Assembly (NCBI GenBank): GCA_029844215.1 | Contig: CM056724.1 | Coordinates: forward strand, 8,860,307-8,924,306 | Direction of reading: 5' to 3' | Length of the DNA: 64,000 nucleotides | DNA from: Przewalskia tangutica | Lineage: Eukaryota; Streptophyta; Magnoliopsida; Solanales; Solanaceae | Shown: positions 48,674 through 60,660 of the stretch, one piece after another | Layout: each line of letters begins with the position of its first letter | Numbering within the stretch: the first letter of the stretch is position 1 | The notes under the pieces: generated by a model | Databases searched by the model: none | Told to the model about the DNA's origin: nothing | What the model saw: only the letters and a program-made list of their open reading frames with translations | Position numbers and translations under genes: made by a program

Positions 48674-49011
48674 TTTTTAAAATGTTATTGAAGTGGTATA
48701 CGCAGGAGAAAAGCTCTGGATACAAATTTGGAAAGACTACTAAACATGTACGTCACTCTAAAGAGTTGATGCTAGATTCAAGTTTAATGACAAATAATGT
48801 AAGTACTTATATATTTAAATGGTAGATCATTAATCATGTTAATTGTTACATCATTTCAAGCATTTATAATTATTTTCTTTTTGTGGTTTATAGTTCTATG
48901 ACAAACACATGTACTAACAAGAGGAACTTGATGATATTCGTGTCGAGTGGGGATGCATTTTTCGAAGATACTTGCTGAAACAGAAGTTGATAAACTAAAT
49001 GCTGATGAGTG
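48674..49011 (+). pseudogene. CACTA-encoded exon pair, En/Spm-like
   Basis: A first segment ending at 48798 reads LLKWYTQEKSSGYKFGKTTK and HVRHSKELM and meets a gtaagt donor. After a 95-base intron ending ttatag (48893), the next segment reads FYDKHMY, a stop, then QEELDDIRVEWGCIFRRYLL. The splice sites and EELDD pattern suggest the last exons of a plant En/Spm protein. The in-frame stop and lost upstream part make it a relic. The family call is tentative. Confidence 0.5.
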
Positions 49012-49359
49012 AATATTTTAGATTGATAAGATAGTTGATTAACAATGTTTTAGTCTTTAATTAAACAATTTAATAACACTTTGAATGATTATCCATTTTG
49101 GGAAGACTTCGTACAATAGATTCAAGCTATTCAATGTATATTTAATTTTGGTGTTATTTAAATTTTTAGTCCATTTCATCTGTGCACTCAATTTGCAATA
49201 TTGAAATTAAATTGTAAAAAAAAAATCCCGCCAAATTTAATTTTTCCGCCATATTAAAATAAATTATTAATTTAATAGTTTTTTTTTTAAAATTGAATCA
49301 AAATTTAAATTTATGTGATGGGTTTGAACAATCATCCATTTGTGATATTTGTGTAACGG

Positions 49360-49500
49360 GTAAAAATCGTCACATGTCGTGTGACGGTTTCAGAACCGTC
49401 ACATGTCGTGTGACGGTTTCAGAACCGTCATCCGTTTGTGACAGTGACAAAGATCACATTTACAGGAACTATCATCTTAGAGGTTAGATGACGATTTTTA
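49360..49500. repeat. CACTA right subterminal repeats
   Basis: cgtcacatgtcgtgtgacgg followed by tttcagaac occurs twice in tandem (from about 49369), then further gtgacag and gtcac motifs up to the terminus. Similar sense to the left-end array but different unit sequence. Confidence 0.75.
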
Positions 49501-49531
49501 TCCGTCACCGTAGGGTGTTTTTGTTATAGTG

Positions 49532-49733
49532 TATATATGCATCAGCCCTTGGGGTTTAGGGATACTCGGTAACCTAATCATGTGTGTTTGTTGAAGAAGT
49601 CCTTGTATGGGCTTAAGCAGTCTCCATGGGCGTGGTATAAGAAGTTTGCTGACTATGTTTCGACTATGGGTTTCTCTCACAGTAGATCTGATAATTCATT
49701 ATTCATATATTGTCAGGGTTGTTCCATGGCTTA
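49532..49733 (+). pseudogene. Outer copia reverse transcriptase, part 2
   Basis: Continues the RT interrupted at 30810: YMHQPLGFRDTR, a stop, then CLLKKSLYGLKQSPWAWYKK and FADYVSTMGFSHSRSDNSLF. It is stopped at 49733 by a solo LTR. Confidence 0.85.
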
Positions 49734-52700
49734 TGTAACGCCCCATTTCAACCGGAGTCGGAAACGAGACTACTGCTACGTATGGTTGATTCCTAAATTG
49801 CATTTTAAAGGAGTCGCCACCTAATTATTATAGTGAATTAGGACACTAAAAAATGTAGCATAAAATACTACGAATGATCTCCATTTTAAAGGTCTGCGAA
49901 AGCTATGTGAGATTCTAGGTAAGAGTTCTTTATTATCCTAAAGGGAAGGGGTTAGGCATCCTAAAGGATCCGCTAACTTGCGGTTATCCGTTCAAACTTA
50001 GGTTTTAAAATTATTGTGCTAACATGTAATCCTTTATAAATGTTAAATAAAAGACGTTGCAAGTTTTTAATAACAAAAGACGCATTCTTGACAACATAAA
50101 AGAGTTGAAGACTTGTTTATAAAAATACATGTATAGGTAAAAATATGCATTTATTTGTAAAATACTTATATTTCGGCAATTGAAAGTAAAGAGAAAACAA
50201 TTTTATTTATAATACCAAGAGATGATTTTTGTGAAAGTTTATTTTTTAGCAAATTAGGTAAAAGTAAAACCTTATTTTTTCCTATGATTAATCATACAAA
50301 TAAAAGGGTGACCAAATTGTTTTGAAAGCTTAGACATGTATAACGAGCCTAAAATAATCTAACGTTGAGTTTCCGATTTTAGAACTACCCCCTTTTTTAA
50401 TTGTTAATCTAAGCCTAACTATTCTAAGCATTTCAATAATTATACAGGGTTACATAATAAAATAACAAGACGACAAATAAAGATGACGGAATTTAAAGAA
50501 TTAAAATGACTAAGGCGAGTGACGATGTCATCCCGCCCTATTTTGTTTTGAGATTTCCGAAACAGGAAGATGCAACATGTTGGACGCGGGTCTTCACTTG
50601 ATGATAGCCATGACGAGTCTCATAACAAGACTCTTCGTTGCTCCCGATGCATTTCATGTAAATAAGGAAAAGGTAAGGATTAGTATATGTTCGAAATTTT
50701 AATAATGCAACTAGGTAAAATGCTCATATAAATTTGATGTGTATGTTTTATTTTTAATAACCATAGCAGCCCAAAATAAATGACAAGTTTCGAGCAAATG
50801 AAATCTCAACATTGTTCAACTCAATATTGGGCCTTGATAAGTCAAATAAAACGCAGGAATGAAAGTAGGCCCAAATAATTGTGAATTCTCATATTTAAGA
50901 GGAGAAATAAGTCAATCCAATATATGGCAGTAGGCACGAACCCACATTTTATGCAACACTTGAGACATGTAGAGAGGCGAAAATATTCAAGCTAACCAAG
51001 GTAGTGAGACAACTGCCATAAAGGAATTTTCCTATGGGCATACACTAAATGTTCGAAGGCTATAGTAGCTACTAATTTTATGCCATTTTAAGAGGTAACT
51101 AATCCATATATTCATTGCACTCTTCATGATCCTAACATGCATGTTCATAGATCAAGTATACCTTAATTAGTTCATATACTAATAATAGCTCAACTTAACA
51201 TGTTGGTAGCTCTTTAACGCTTAAAATAAATCACAGATAGGTTGAAAGACAAGTTGAATCAGCACACCAAACATTTCAAAGACATTTAAACGAATCACCG
51301 ATGGTCAAATATATATATTAAAACCTCAATAATTATCATAATATGCTCTGAAAAATGCTTACACCAGCGGAACGTGCTAGACATTAATGCAGTGAGCACA
51401 AACAACCATATTATGGGAGGTTAATCCATACATAGCTCAGTTAAACTCTGTTTAACACTCAACTTAATGGTCTTAAATAGTCCCAGCACGATTATACATA
51501 CTCAACAACCAATCTGACTGGTTCAAATGACAATTAACAAATACATAAACTTATAAATCAGATTATATACATATAAAACTGGAAATTAAAAGGGAAAGGA
51601 GTTACCTTCTCTGGGCGGCGAACCGAGGCGTCGTCTCGAGTCGTCGAGTCCGCTTGGAGGTGTCTAGAGTTGTGCGCTACTGAAGATAAACTAAGCTTGA
51701 ATATTTGCGATTTGAGTCAAGAATAAGAGTAAAGATTTCTTGGTATTTTTAGGAGGAGAGTCTTTTCTCAAAAAATGGAGCTCTGTTCTCGGCTTTCTAA
51801 GGGGGAAAAAAAAACTGACCCTTTTAATGCAACCAAAGGGTTGTATTTATAACCCCCCAAAATCAGGGGATTCGAAATTGAAAATTAAATTCAAAAGAGG
51901 GGGAAAACCTGTGGAAAAGACGCTGGATTTTATGTGAATAACGTTGGGACAGAGGTATTGACTTGTTCCTCTGGATTAAACTTTGAACGACTTCGAATCA
52001 GTGTTTTACCCACTGAATCGAAGAGAGGAAGGTCTAGAAACTGCGGACCATTCATACCTTGATTCATGGTTAAAACAAGATTCATGGTTCGAGCGATATT
52101 CGGAAAAAGAGACGCGTTGCGGTGATGGAGAGGTGGCGTGTTGGGGTTTGGCGTCGAGAGATGGGGTTAATCACGTGGGTAAAAGGCGTGGGGTGATGGG
52201 AGATGATGGTTCTTTGCAACCATCTCGGTTTTGAGAGAGTTTGGTTGGTTTACGATGGGAGGGTAAGAGTATTTAGGATCTAGTTTAGGATTAAAGGAGT
52301 GGGGTATTTAGTTGAGAATAGATATTGGGCTCGGGTCGACGGGATTTGGGTTGTTTATTAATGTGGGAATTGAAATTTGAAATGGGGTTTAAAAGTTGGG
52401 AAACTAATTGACTCAAATGATGAATTAATTGGTAACTAATCCAATTCTCCTAATTAATTAAAACACCGCTTCTTGACATAATTAATTTAAAAATGCGCAC
52501 GCATAAAACACGATACAAAAGATTTAATATATGTATTTAATTTTGAATATAATATTCATAAAAATGATTAATTTAGAAATTGAAGACCATATTAAAGAGA
52601 AAATCGATCATCAATCTTGCGGCGAGATATTAAAATTGTTTTGCTTATATTTTAATTATAAAAATGTAATACTCGATATTGTAAAATTATGCGATAATTA

Positions 52701-52830
52701 GTGAAGAATATTAAAACTACTTATTTTTCGACGATTTTCAAGACTGAGAAGCATAGTAAAATTAATTGGAGATAAAAGGACGATCTAAATGAAATGTTCA
52801 GTAAAGATGAGACAAAATTGGGTGTCAACA
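49734..52830 (-). repeat. 3.1-kb solo LTR
   Basis: Borders TGTAACGCCCC and GGGTGTCAACA give, on the minus strand, TGTTGACACCCAATTTTG... to ...GGGCGTTACA. The 5-bp duplication GCTTA is perfect (49729-49733, 52831-52835), and the copia codons join after removal. The truncated plus-strand relative is at 7203-9250. Open frames at 51740-52234 have no recognised domain. Confidence 0.9.
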
Positions 52831-53614
52831 GCTTATATATTGTGATATGTTGATGTTATTATCTTGACTGTCTCTTCTTATGCTTTGCGAAAGTCTATTA
52901 TGACATTGCACAGTTCTGAGTTTGCCATGAAATACTTGGGCCCATTGAGTTATTTTTTGGGATTGCAGTCACTCATCATGCAGGCGGATTGTCCTTATCA
53001 CAGAGGAAGTATGCAGTAGAGATCATTGAGAGGACTGAGATGTCATCCTGTAAGTCTACTTCTACTCCAGTTGATACTAAACCCAAGTTGGGTGCCGTAG
53101 CTGACTCTCCCTATGAGGATCGGACCCACTATCACGATGCTGCAGTGCCGCCCGATGTCGATGTTCCGCGCGACACGATATTACATGTGCCGTACAACAG
53201 GTGTGTTTGTTCATGCATGATCCCAGAGTTGAACATATGAATGCGCTCAAACGCATTCTTAGGTACATTCAGGGAACACTTGATTATGACTTGCATTTGT
53301 ATCCTTCGTCGACGTCTACACTTGTCTACTATACAAATGTTGATTGGGGTGGTTGTCCTGACACCAGACGGTCTACGTCTGGCTATTGCATGTTTTTAGG
53401 TAATAACTTGATCGTAGTGCGCGGCGTCAATCAACGCTTTCACATTCAAGTGCAGAGACAGAGTATCGAGGGGTAGCCATGTGGTTTCTGAGTCATGTTG
53501 ATTACGAAATCTACTTTTAGAGCTTCATTGTCCTGTTGAGAAGGTTACCTTGGTATATTGTGATAATATAAGTGACATCTACCTTTCTGGTAATCAGTTT
53601 AGCACCAGCGTACT
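52831..53614 (+). pseudogene. Outer copia RT end and RNase H, part 3
   Basis: Frames contain SLSQRKYAVEIIERTEMSSC, HMNALKRILRYIQGTLDYDL, GCPDTRRSTSGYCMFLGNNL and VYCDNISDIYLSGNQ, the RT-connection and RNase H regions of copia. Several frameshifts are present. It is cut at about 53614 by a gypsy remnant and the 3' LTR was not found. Confidence 0.8.
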
Positions 53615-55720
53615 TGTTACTCCCCGACTTTTCTTAGGTCTTTCCTTAGGGCGTGATGACTCATGGACAACTATCCATTTTCCAGGCGAACCATTAACTT
53701 CTAACAGAATTTTTTTAATTATCCGAGAGGCCCAAACTAATGTCCCCACTGGTGTCATAACTTCAAAAGATTCACTTAAATAGGAAGGTTCTACATGTAG
53801 ATTTTAGCAATATCCATTGACACATACGAAAATGTAGAACCAAGATCATATAATACAAGTGTAGGTATACTTGAGACCAACAAAATACATGTGACCACCG
53901 CATTAGATGCCTCTGCCTCATTCTTCTGGGGTAAAGCGTAAATCTGATTATGATTGTTGGACTATTGACCTCCCTGACTCTGTCGGTACTGGTTTTCCTG
54001 ATTTCCTTTTTGAGAAAATGTGGTTGATTCTAACCTCTCATGAGAAAACGGAGTTTGGGTTCTCCTCTTGCAATCCTGACATAGCGGTCTAGTTCTCCAC
54101 AGTTGTAACATCCTTTCGGTGCGAACCAGCATTTCCCAAAATATTTTTTTTGAAAAACCTTATAGACTGGTTTATCACTCCCTGCATTGGGGTTGGTGGC
54201 CTTGGCATTTCTACCTGGATGATTTAACCATTTATGCTCTTGGGGCCTCTAATGAGACTGGCTTATTGACTGACTCAGTTTTGAAATACCCCTGCTATCT
54301 TCTTGCCTCTGGTTTTTATTTTGATTAAAATATCTCGGATAGAAACATCTTCTGCGAATACTCTCTTTTTGCTTTAGCAAAACTTTATACCCTCATTGTC
54401 ATCTGAAGGTACATCCGATCATGGGCTAATGCCACTGCCTTCTCTACCAAGTTCGGGTTTACACCCTCAACAAATCTTTTGGCCTTCTCCCTTTCCGTAG
54501 GAATAATATACACGTTGTATGCTGACAATTGCATGAACTGGGTATTGTATTCTTTCACATTGCGGTCTTCTTGTTTCAACAATTCAAACTCTCGCATGAG
54601 CGCATCGTTTTGAGTGTTAGGCATATACTTTTCAATGAATGCGGTTCTGAACTTTCCCCATGTCATCGGTGGTACATCGGAGAATGATTTCTTCAAAAAT
54701 TTATCCACCTCACCCCTGCATCGTCCATCGTTTATCGTTGCATATCCCCTTCCACAAATCTTTGAAGGAGATAGTACAAGAACCAAATCTTTGAAAAGAC
54801 TCAAGATAGGCACGAGAAGAGTATGAAAGAAGGAAAAATGTTTAGGATGTTATTCCGTTCACTTATTACTAAGGTGGCGCGCACACCGTCGCAATAAGTA
54901 ACCGTTCAAACACCCGACTCAAAGAAAATTCCTAGAATCTCCTAACCTGGTTTAGCTCTGATACCAACTTGTCACGCCCCGACTTTTCTTAAGTCTTTCC
55001 TTAGGGCGTGATGACATCTGGACAACTATCTATTTTCCAGGCGAACCATTAACTTCTTTTCTTCCTAAATTAAACATGTACTTAAGTGCGGAAATAATAT
55101 ATATAATAAGCAATTCGAAGTTTACAAAGAATAATTTCATGTGGGGCATTCCCCGAGATAACGACACTTAGTTCTTTAAACATACTTAGTCTAAAATAAC
55201 TTTCACCCAATCCGAAGTAATGGATTGGTGGACAATAAGGCTGCGGGACGATCACTAGCCCTGTTGTGGAGTCTTTCCTCTATCACGCTTTTCTGAAATA
55301 TGTTAAATAAAGAGTCATTACCACCGTCAGGAGTGGTGAAAACCTCATACGCAATTCAAAGTAATCTCACAATATTCTAAGTACAATCACATTTATAACA
55401 TAATAAACATGTTGTAAAAACATATTAGGTTACAACACATTTCATACAAGGATGCAACATCTTCCCTCAACTCCTTATAGGAAATTCTTAATTTAACTAA
55501 TGTTTTGTTTTATCCCGTATTACACGTTAAGATATTCTCCTTTGCATTTTTACAAATGTATTTACGTATTTGTGAACACGTATTCACTTTACGTTTTTGT
55601 TGCGGCGTACAACCCGATCCAATGTATTTACAAATGCATTTACATATTTGAACACGTATTCACTTTATATATTTGTTGCGGCGTACAACCCGATCTAATA
55701 TATTTATAAATGCATTGGAT
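53615..55720 (-). mobile_element. Gypsy remnant with LTR pieces, gag and protease
   Basis: Two direct LTR pieces begin tgttactccccgacttttct (53615) and tgtcacgccccgacttttct (54970). On the minus strand the right LTR is followed at once by a tRNA-Met primer site (TTGGTATCAGAGC), then gag (54813-54385, WGKFRTAFIEKYM and NVKEYNTQFMQLS), a damaged zinc knuckle (CYNCGELDRY near 54100) and a protease stub (YDLGSTFSYVS near 53850). RT, RNase H and integrase are deleted. The right limit of its LTR is uncertain. Confidence 0.7.
55551..55700. repeat. 75-bp tandem duplication in the gypsy LTR
   Basis: acacgtattcactttacgtt, followed by tttgttgcggcgtacaaccc and gatccaatgtattta, occurs twice in tandem with a few changes. 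Confidence 0.8.
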
Positions 55721-56146
55721 CGAGTTTCAATTCTCTTTTCAATATTTTCTTGTCATGAAGATACTTCATTCTCCGTTTGTATAAAGAAGCACTTTCATAG
55801 AATTTACCTTTTAGATCAAAAGGTGTCATCGGACTGCTTCGTCAATTTTTTTTACCACTATACATATAAATAGTATGAAAATTAATATGATATAATTATA
55901 GTAAATGACAGTACAGCTTAACAGCTAGCCCGTTTTAGTTTATATCTAATGATATTGTTTCACCTATGTATTGATAAATACATTTCAAAACGTTAAAATT
56001 CCTTAAGCGGGTTGTAATTTTAATAATACAATTTGAATTTTATTTCTTAAATACAATAGTTTGTTAACTTGTATACTTTTTCAAATGTCAACGTTACTTA
56101 TGAAAAATTATGTGAATTACCCTCTAATGCCGGTGTTAATAGCTGT
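55721..56146. other. Intergenic AT-rich DNA
   Basis: I see no gene; part may still belong to the gypsy LTR that starts at 54970. Confidence 0.35.
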
Positions 56147-56375
56147 TGTTGGGGCTTGTTTTATATTTTAGTAGGAGGGATAGGATGAGGTGGGATTATT
56201 AGTCCTATGGGATTGAAATTATCCCATGTTTGGTTGGTGAGATATATAACTCTTTTGCTATCCCACTCAATTTCATATATATGATATGAGGGTGCGATAA
56301 ATTATCTCATCTTATTCCACCCAATCTCATTTATATGGGATAACTTATCCCTCCTATCAAACCCCAAAAACCTAT
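56147..56375. mobile_element. Short MITE
   Basis: Left end ttggggcttg with tagtaggagggata and right end tatccctcctatcaaacccc are inverted repeats; the body is AT-rich with several gggat and atccc pairs. No clear target duplication, so the superfamily is not assigned. Confidence 0.55.
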
Positions 56376-57319
56376 GACAAAATGACATTCTCCTAGATCT
56401 TACAAACATATCTCGGATTGAGTGAATGGTTAGTGTGATAGACATTCTCCTAAAAATAAAAATAATTATCATCAAACTTTTTTATAATAACATTGTTTTA
56501 TGTATAGTTATTTAAAATCTGATAAATAGTCATTTTTCATTAATTCAAGTTTTTAAAAGCTAATACCTTATTAATTAATTCATAACTAGCTGTACAACGA
56601 ATTAAAATCTCTAAAGCATATCTATATTTCAAAATTAATTGAAAATTAGAAATTCACGTCGATGTATTGGATCCTTTTATCCACAACCTTGTTGTCAAGA
56701 TCCGAAGGTTTTATCCTTGTCTTGCCCAACGATAGCCTTAACCTTCCGGTTATTCAAGACTTGAATATTCTGGCCCACTTCAGTCGCCCGTAGGTTTTGT
56801 ATGACTGAGTGTCTATTTTGTCCCACCTCATCGAGTGTCCAATTCTATCCTATGAAGGATATTCTGCCTGATAGTATGACAGGTTCATCTTTTACCATCC
56901 TATCAAACGAAGGATCTTCTGTCGGAAACGATGAAAAATTTAACTTATTTTTAATCTTCTTCCCCTTATACCATTAGACCGGATCATATAGAATTTGATT
57001 TCTATAATCCAATCACTAGGTGGGAAGGGTGTGAAGTTAAAATTTTGATTTCAAAGACTTATGGAATATGATTTGTTTAGGAAACCTTTTCATATTCTAT
57101 TTCTTGCCTTTAATCAGAAACCTTGTAACTTCATAATTGACAAAGAAGAAATGCTTACCTTAACGTGGCATTGTTTCTTCCAACCCATCATATTTCGGAT
57201 TTGTAGCTTAGACACACGTAGTCTGACACACGAATCTCCTTGCATCATCTTTCTCGTCGTGTTTTGAGCACACGTTTACGAGATCATCTTTTGATCACTC
57301 ATTCAATCTTGTCTTAAAT
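56376..57319. other. Intergenic DNA, no gene recognised
   Basis: A stretch at 56690-56930 has higher GC and repeated ctatcctatgaaggat or ctatcaaacgaaggat phrases, but I could not assign it to an element. Confidence 0.35.
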
Positions 57320-58493
57320 TGTTGGATATTTTTACGCACATGTACAACCGGGGAATAATTAAGCTAACTATTACAAGTGATCTAAAGGCTATACTAAGGA
57401 GATCATTACAACATCATTACAATAATAACATCTAGTTACAATCATTATGTATTTAGGTTCTTGATTCTCTGTGTCAACCACCATCAAGTCTCGTAACGTG
57501 GTGTCTGTAGTTTCAAACTTTCAACAACTTCACGCTTCTTAGACTGTCGTTGCCAACTTCAACTGCTGCAAGCTTTTGATCCTTTTGTCTGCAATAAGGA
57601 CTCAAATAACAAATTGGTTAGGTTTCACCACACGCTGAGTCAAGGGATGATCCTTTGCTCTTTAAGACAAGATTTCCCCCGTATACATGTTTTTACGTTA
57701 GCAGGGAAATAATCTCCCAAGATAAAGCAACAACTTATCTTCTTCGTAAAGCACAATGAAGAAGATCTATCGAAGAACACAAATATGAAAATTACTAAGA
57801 AAAGGATTGACTCAGAGATTTGCTTGAACTTCGTGGTGTAACAAGTTCATAACATTCTTGTAGAAGTGTGTAAGATCTTCATTTAAAATGAAGTGAATGT
57901 TGGGCACATAAAATCTGAAATAAAGCAAGTTAGACACTTATAAAATCTGAACCACAAAGGCATCAATTTATAGGTGCAAAGATGCCTCTTCACTTGCAAT
58001 GTGAATGTCACTTCACTTGCAATGTAAATGCCTTAATGGAGGTTCATTGAGTCAAGTAAAGAGTGTGTGAACACACTCAAAACAAGGACTCACATAATGT
58101 AGGTTCATCCTTCCAAAACGCAGCACAAAGTTCAAGAGAAACTCTTAAACTTTCGTCTCCAGATTCATCGCGGAAAGCGCGCGATTCGAGCTTCGAGCAA
58201 GCGTCGCGGCTCGGTCCGTCTGGCGCCGCGGTCCGACCCGTTCCATCTTACACTTCGCACAATCCTTTCTTCGTTAACTGACGTGGAATATAGATTATTG
58301 TCGACAATGACCGTCCATCATTCTATGTCTCAAATCCGTTACTCTTACGTGTGTCAATATCTCTTTCACTAAAGAAATTTACGATATTTAGCCCCACGTG
58401 TGTGAAAACAAGTTTTTCGACGTGCTGCGCGCCTTATGTTTAATTCATAAATGACGGGATAAACTTATTCCCCCGTTAGTAAAATTTCCAACA
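57320..58493 (-). repeat. LTR-like block with GC island
   Basis: Termini TGTTGGATATTTTTACGC and TTTCCAACA form a TGTTGGA/TCCAACA inverted pair with TG and CA borders over 1174 bases. A GC island (58150-58260) sits near one end. No target duplication (taaat left, tatca right) was found, so a solo LTR is likely but not shown. The orientation is a guess. Confidence 0.4.
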
Positions 58494-58800
58494 TATCACA
58501 TATTCTATCATAAGGGGTATGAGCAATATATATAGGCAAAACATAAAAATTACTGTATACGTTAAAATGCCATAGTTAATCCATGAAAGGATTGGATGAA
58601 AGGAAGGTCAATAACAAGATTCTAACGAAAACAAGACAAATGAATCTTTATTTCTTTCTTCAAGGTTTCACAATTAAACAAAAGTTAAAAATACATATCA
58701 TCTGTCTTTCATCAACATAAGCGAGAATGATAAGAAAGAGAACAACACAACTAGCACAACTTGAAGATCCAATAACTATTTTTTTGGAGAAAAATAAAGC
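58494..58800. other. 3' flank of TIP gene B
   Basis: AT-rich sequence expected to contain the 3' UTR; nothing else is seen. Confidence 0.4.
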
Positions 58801-60592
58801 TTAAATTCTTAAGTAATTAGTAGTGGGGAACTCCTCGTCAGTGTTCTGGCCAATGAAGAGGGTTTGATAGATCAAAGCAGCAATTGCAGCACCAACGAAA
58901 TTACCGAGCCAATATACCCAATGATTGGTCCACGTCCAACTAATCACTGCTTGACAAAAGGACATAGCAGGGTTCATTGCTGCACCAAACAAGGAACCAC
59001 CAGACAAGAGGTTGGCACCACAAATGAGACCAATTGCAATTGGGGCAATGATTCCCATGTTACCCCTCTTGGGATCAAATGATGTTGCATAATATGTGTA
59101 GACAAGGATAAATGTCATTATTATCTCGTAAAGAACTGCATTCCATGGTAATTGTGGAGGGTGTGCTGATACTTCCTGCATCATTAAAATTTGCGAACTT
59201 AATTAATTAATATAAATATATGAAAACTTAAATTTTAAAATTTTGTTCATGTACTATTCCAAATTATTCAATTTTGCCATCAGTGGTAACTTTTTGTTAA
59301 TTCCTATTCTCGATGTCAACAAAAAGTTTCGAATTTAAAAAAAAAAACAACTTGATGCACTAAGCTCCTGTTATATGCGAGGTCTGCGGAAGGGAATTCG
59401 AATCTGAGTCTATTATCTGTGATTTTACCTAATATTTACGTCAGAAAGTTTCCATTGAGCCCAAAGTTTCGAATTTACCCTTTCATAATTTAGTAGAGCT
59501 CCAAAGTCAAATTAGTGGACTCCACATGTTCAAATTCTTTAAGAAAAATATCCAAATTAGCCACCAACTTTTATCATGATTTAAATTACATTCATGTTCA
59601 TACATTGTTAGGAATCAAGGGCAAAAAACAAGACATTTTCCTAACAACAAGGTAATATTAGACCAAAATTTTATTGTAGGCAAAGTTACTAATTTTGGAT
59701 AATACACGTGCAAATTCTTCATTTTTCCTATTTGAACTTATGAGTTCAAAATTTAATACTTATCATATTTTTTACTAAGATCTTTCACACACACATATAT
59801 GGCATAAGTAAAAAAAATGCCATATTCAAAATTAGAAATTTGCATTTTCCCTTGCCGAGAACTTTATTGTTACGTTTTACTTAAACCAACATAATTTTTT
59901 CCCTTTTCAAAACCCTAAACTTGATGTATAATTGTCGGTTAAAAGTCTTTCTTTTTATGTATGTGTAATGTGATGACACAATATGAGCTACTAGTGAAGC
60001 CCTCAGAGATGAGTGGCATTACCAAACCATTAGTAGCAAACTTGAGGAGATAGATAGCCACAACAGATCCAAGCAATTGAGCAATCCAATATAAAATACT
60101 TCTAACAAAAGTAATGTGACCACCCACAAAAGCACCAAACGTGACAGCGAGATTCACATGACCTCCAGATATGTTTATTCCGACTGAAACGGCCGCAAAA
60201 AGAGCAAATGCATGAGATACTGCTATTGTAATCATGACAGGTGCTTGTCCGCTGGTTGTGATCATCTTGGCTGTACAACATACGAATATTGTGTTATGCC
60301 AAATGCATAAAGTCTGTAAAGAATATTATATGTGATAATCAAGTCACCTCAAAGATATTCTACTCATAATAAGTGGAATCGATAAGCTAAAAAAATAAAA
60401 TAGATAACTTGTTAGAACAAATAGAATTGCACTGATAATACGAAACAAGTTAGACTTACTCAATACCAAGACAAGGCCTTCAGCAGGAAAAACAAAAAAG
60501 ATGGTGGAAATGAATTCCGCTAGGGCTGCCTTGAGGGCATCAGGCTTGGTGCCCTCTCCCAAATTTCCAATGGACATTCTTGAAATCTGCAT
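58801..60592 (-). CDS. TIP: Tonoplast intrinsic protein (aquaporin), diverged copy B
   Basis: Three exons on the minus strand: 60592-60460, 60270-60023 and 59175-58801, with GT and AG borders, giving 251 residues. The first two exons total 381 bases, as in copy A, and splice phases match. It starts MQISRMSIGNLGEG and has six membrane segments. The first pore motif reads Asn84-Leu85-Ala86 (HVNLAV) where NPA is expected; the second is NPA at 195-197 (AAMNPAMSF). Selectivity-filter positions read His64, Leu183, Ala192 and Met198; TIP1 proteins have His, Ile, Ala and Val. The usual FGPxVV after the second NPA is FCQAVI. The frame is fully open, so it may still be made, but transport could be altered or lost. 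It lies on the same strand as copy A, some 37 kb away. Intron 2 holds a SINE fragment. Confidence 0.88.
59350..59456 (+). mobile_element. Au-type SINE fragment in TIP B intron 2
   Basis: gcactaagctcctgttatat, gcgaggtctgcggaaggg, then gagtctattat and gattttacctaatatttacg parallel the body of plant Au SINEs (gctatgcgc, ggtctggggaaggg, gggtctattgtacgcagcct, taccctgcattt). It is diverged and lacks the tRNA head. Confidence 0.5.
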
Positions 60593-60624
60593 TTTTTTTT
60601 TCTAGCTCTTGTTGCATGCTTTGT

Positions 60625-60660
60625 TTACAAATAGGCCACCTTATATAGCGAGACTAAAAG
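60625..60660 (-). promoter_or_regulatory. TATA region of TIP copy B
   Basis: The minus strand reads tctcgctatataaggtggcc about 50 bases before the ATG, with TATATAAG as a good TATA box. The same block occurs upstream of copy A. Confidence 0.6.

Larger units (their letters stand above)
30811..49531 (+). mobile_element. CACTA (En/Spm) element split by a copia element
   Basis: Left end CACTACAAGAAAAATGAC and right end ...GTTTTTGTTATAGTG are inverted CACTA termini. The 3-bp duplication TAT (30808-30810 and 49532-49534) sits inside a copia RT codon series that reads on after removal. Subterminal gtgacag and tgtcac motifs are dense at both ends. Without the copia inserted at 32749-48663 it is about 2.8 kb, with only a small exon pair near its right end, so it is non-autonomous. 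Confidence 0.88.

Noticed and set aside
51740..52234. Two open frames in the 3.1-kb solo LTR
   Set aside because: No domain is visible and both are within TSD-defined LTR limits.
58063..58281. Short Ser-rich open frame
   Set aside because: It falls in the GC island of the LTR-like block and has no start context or homology that I recognise.
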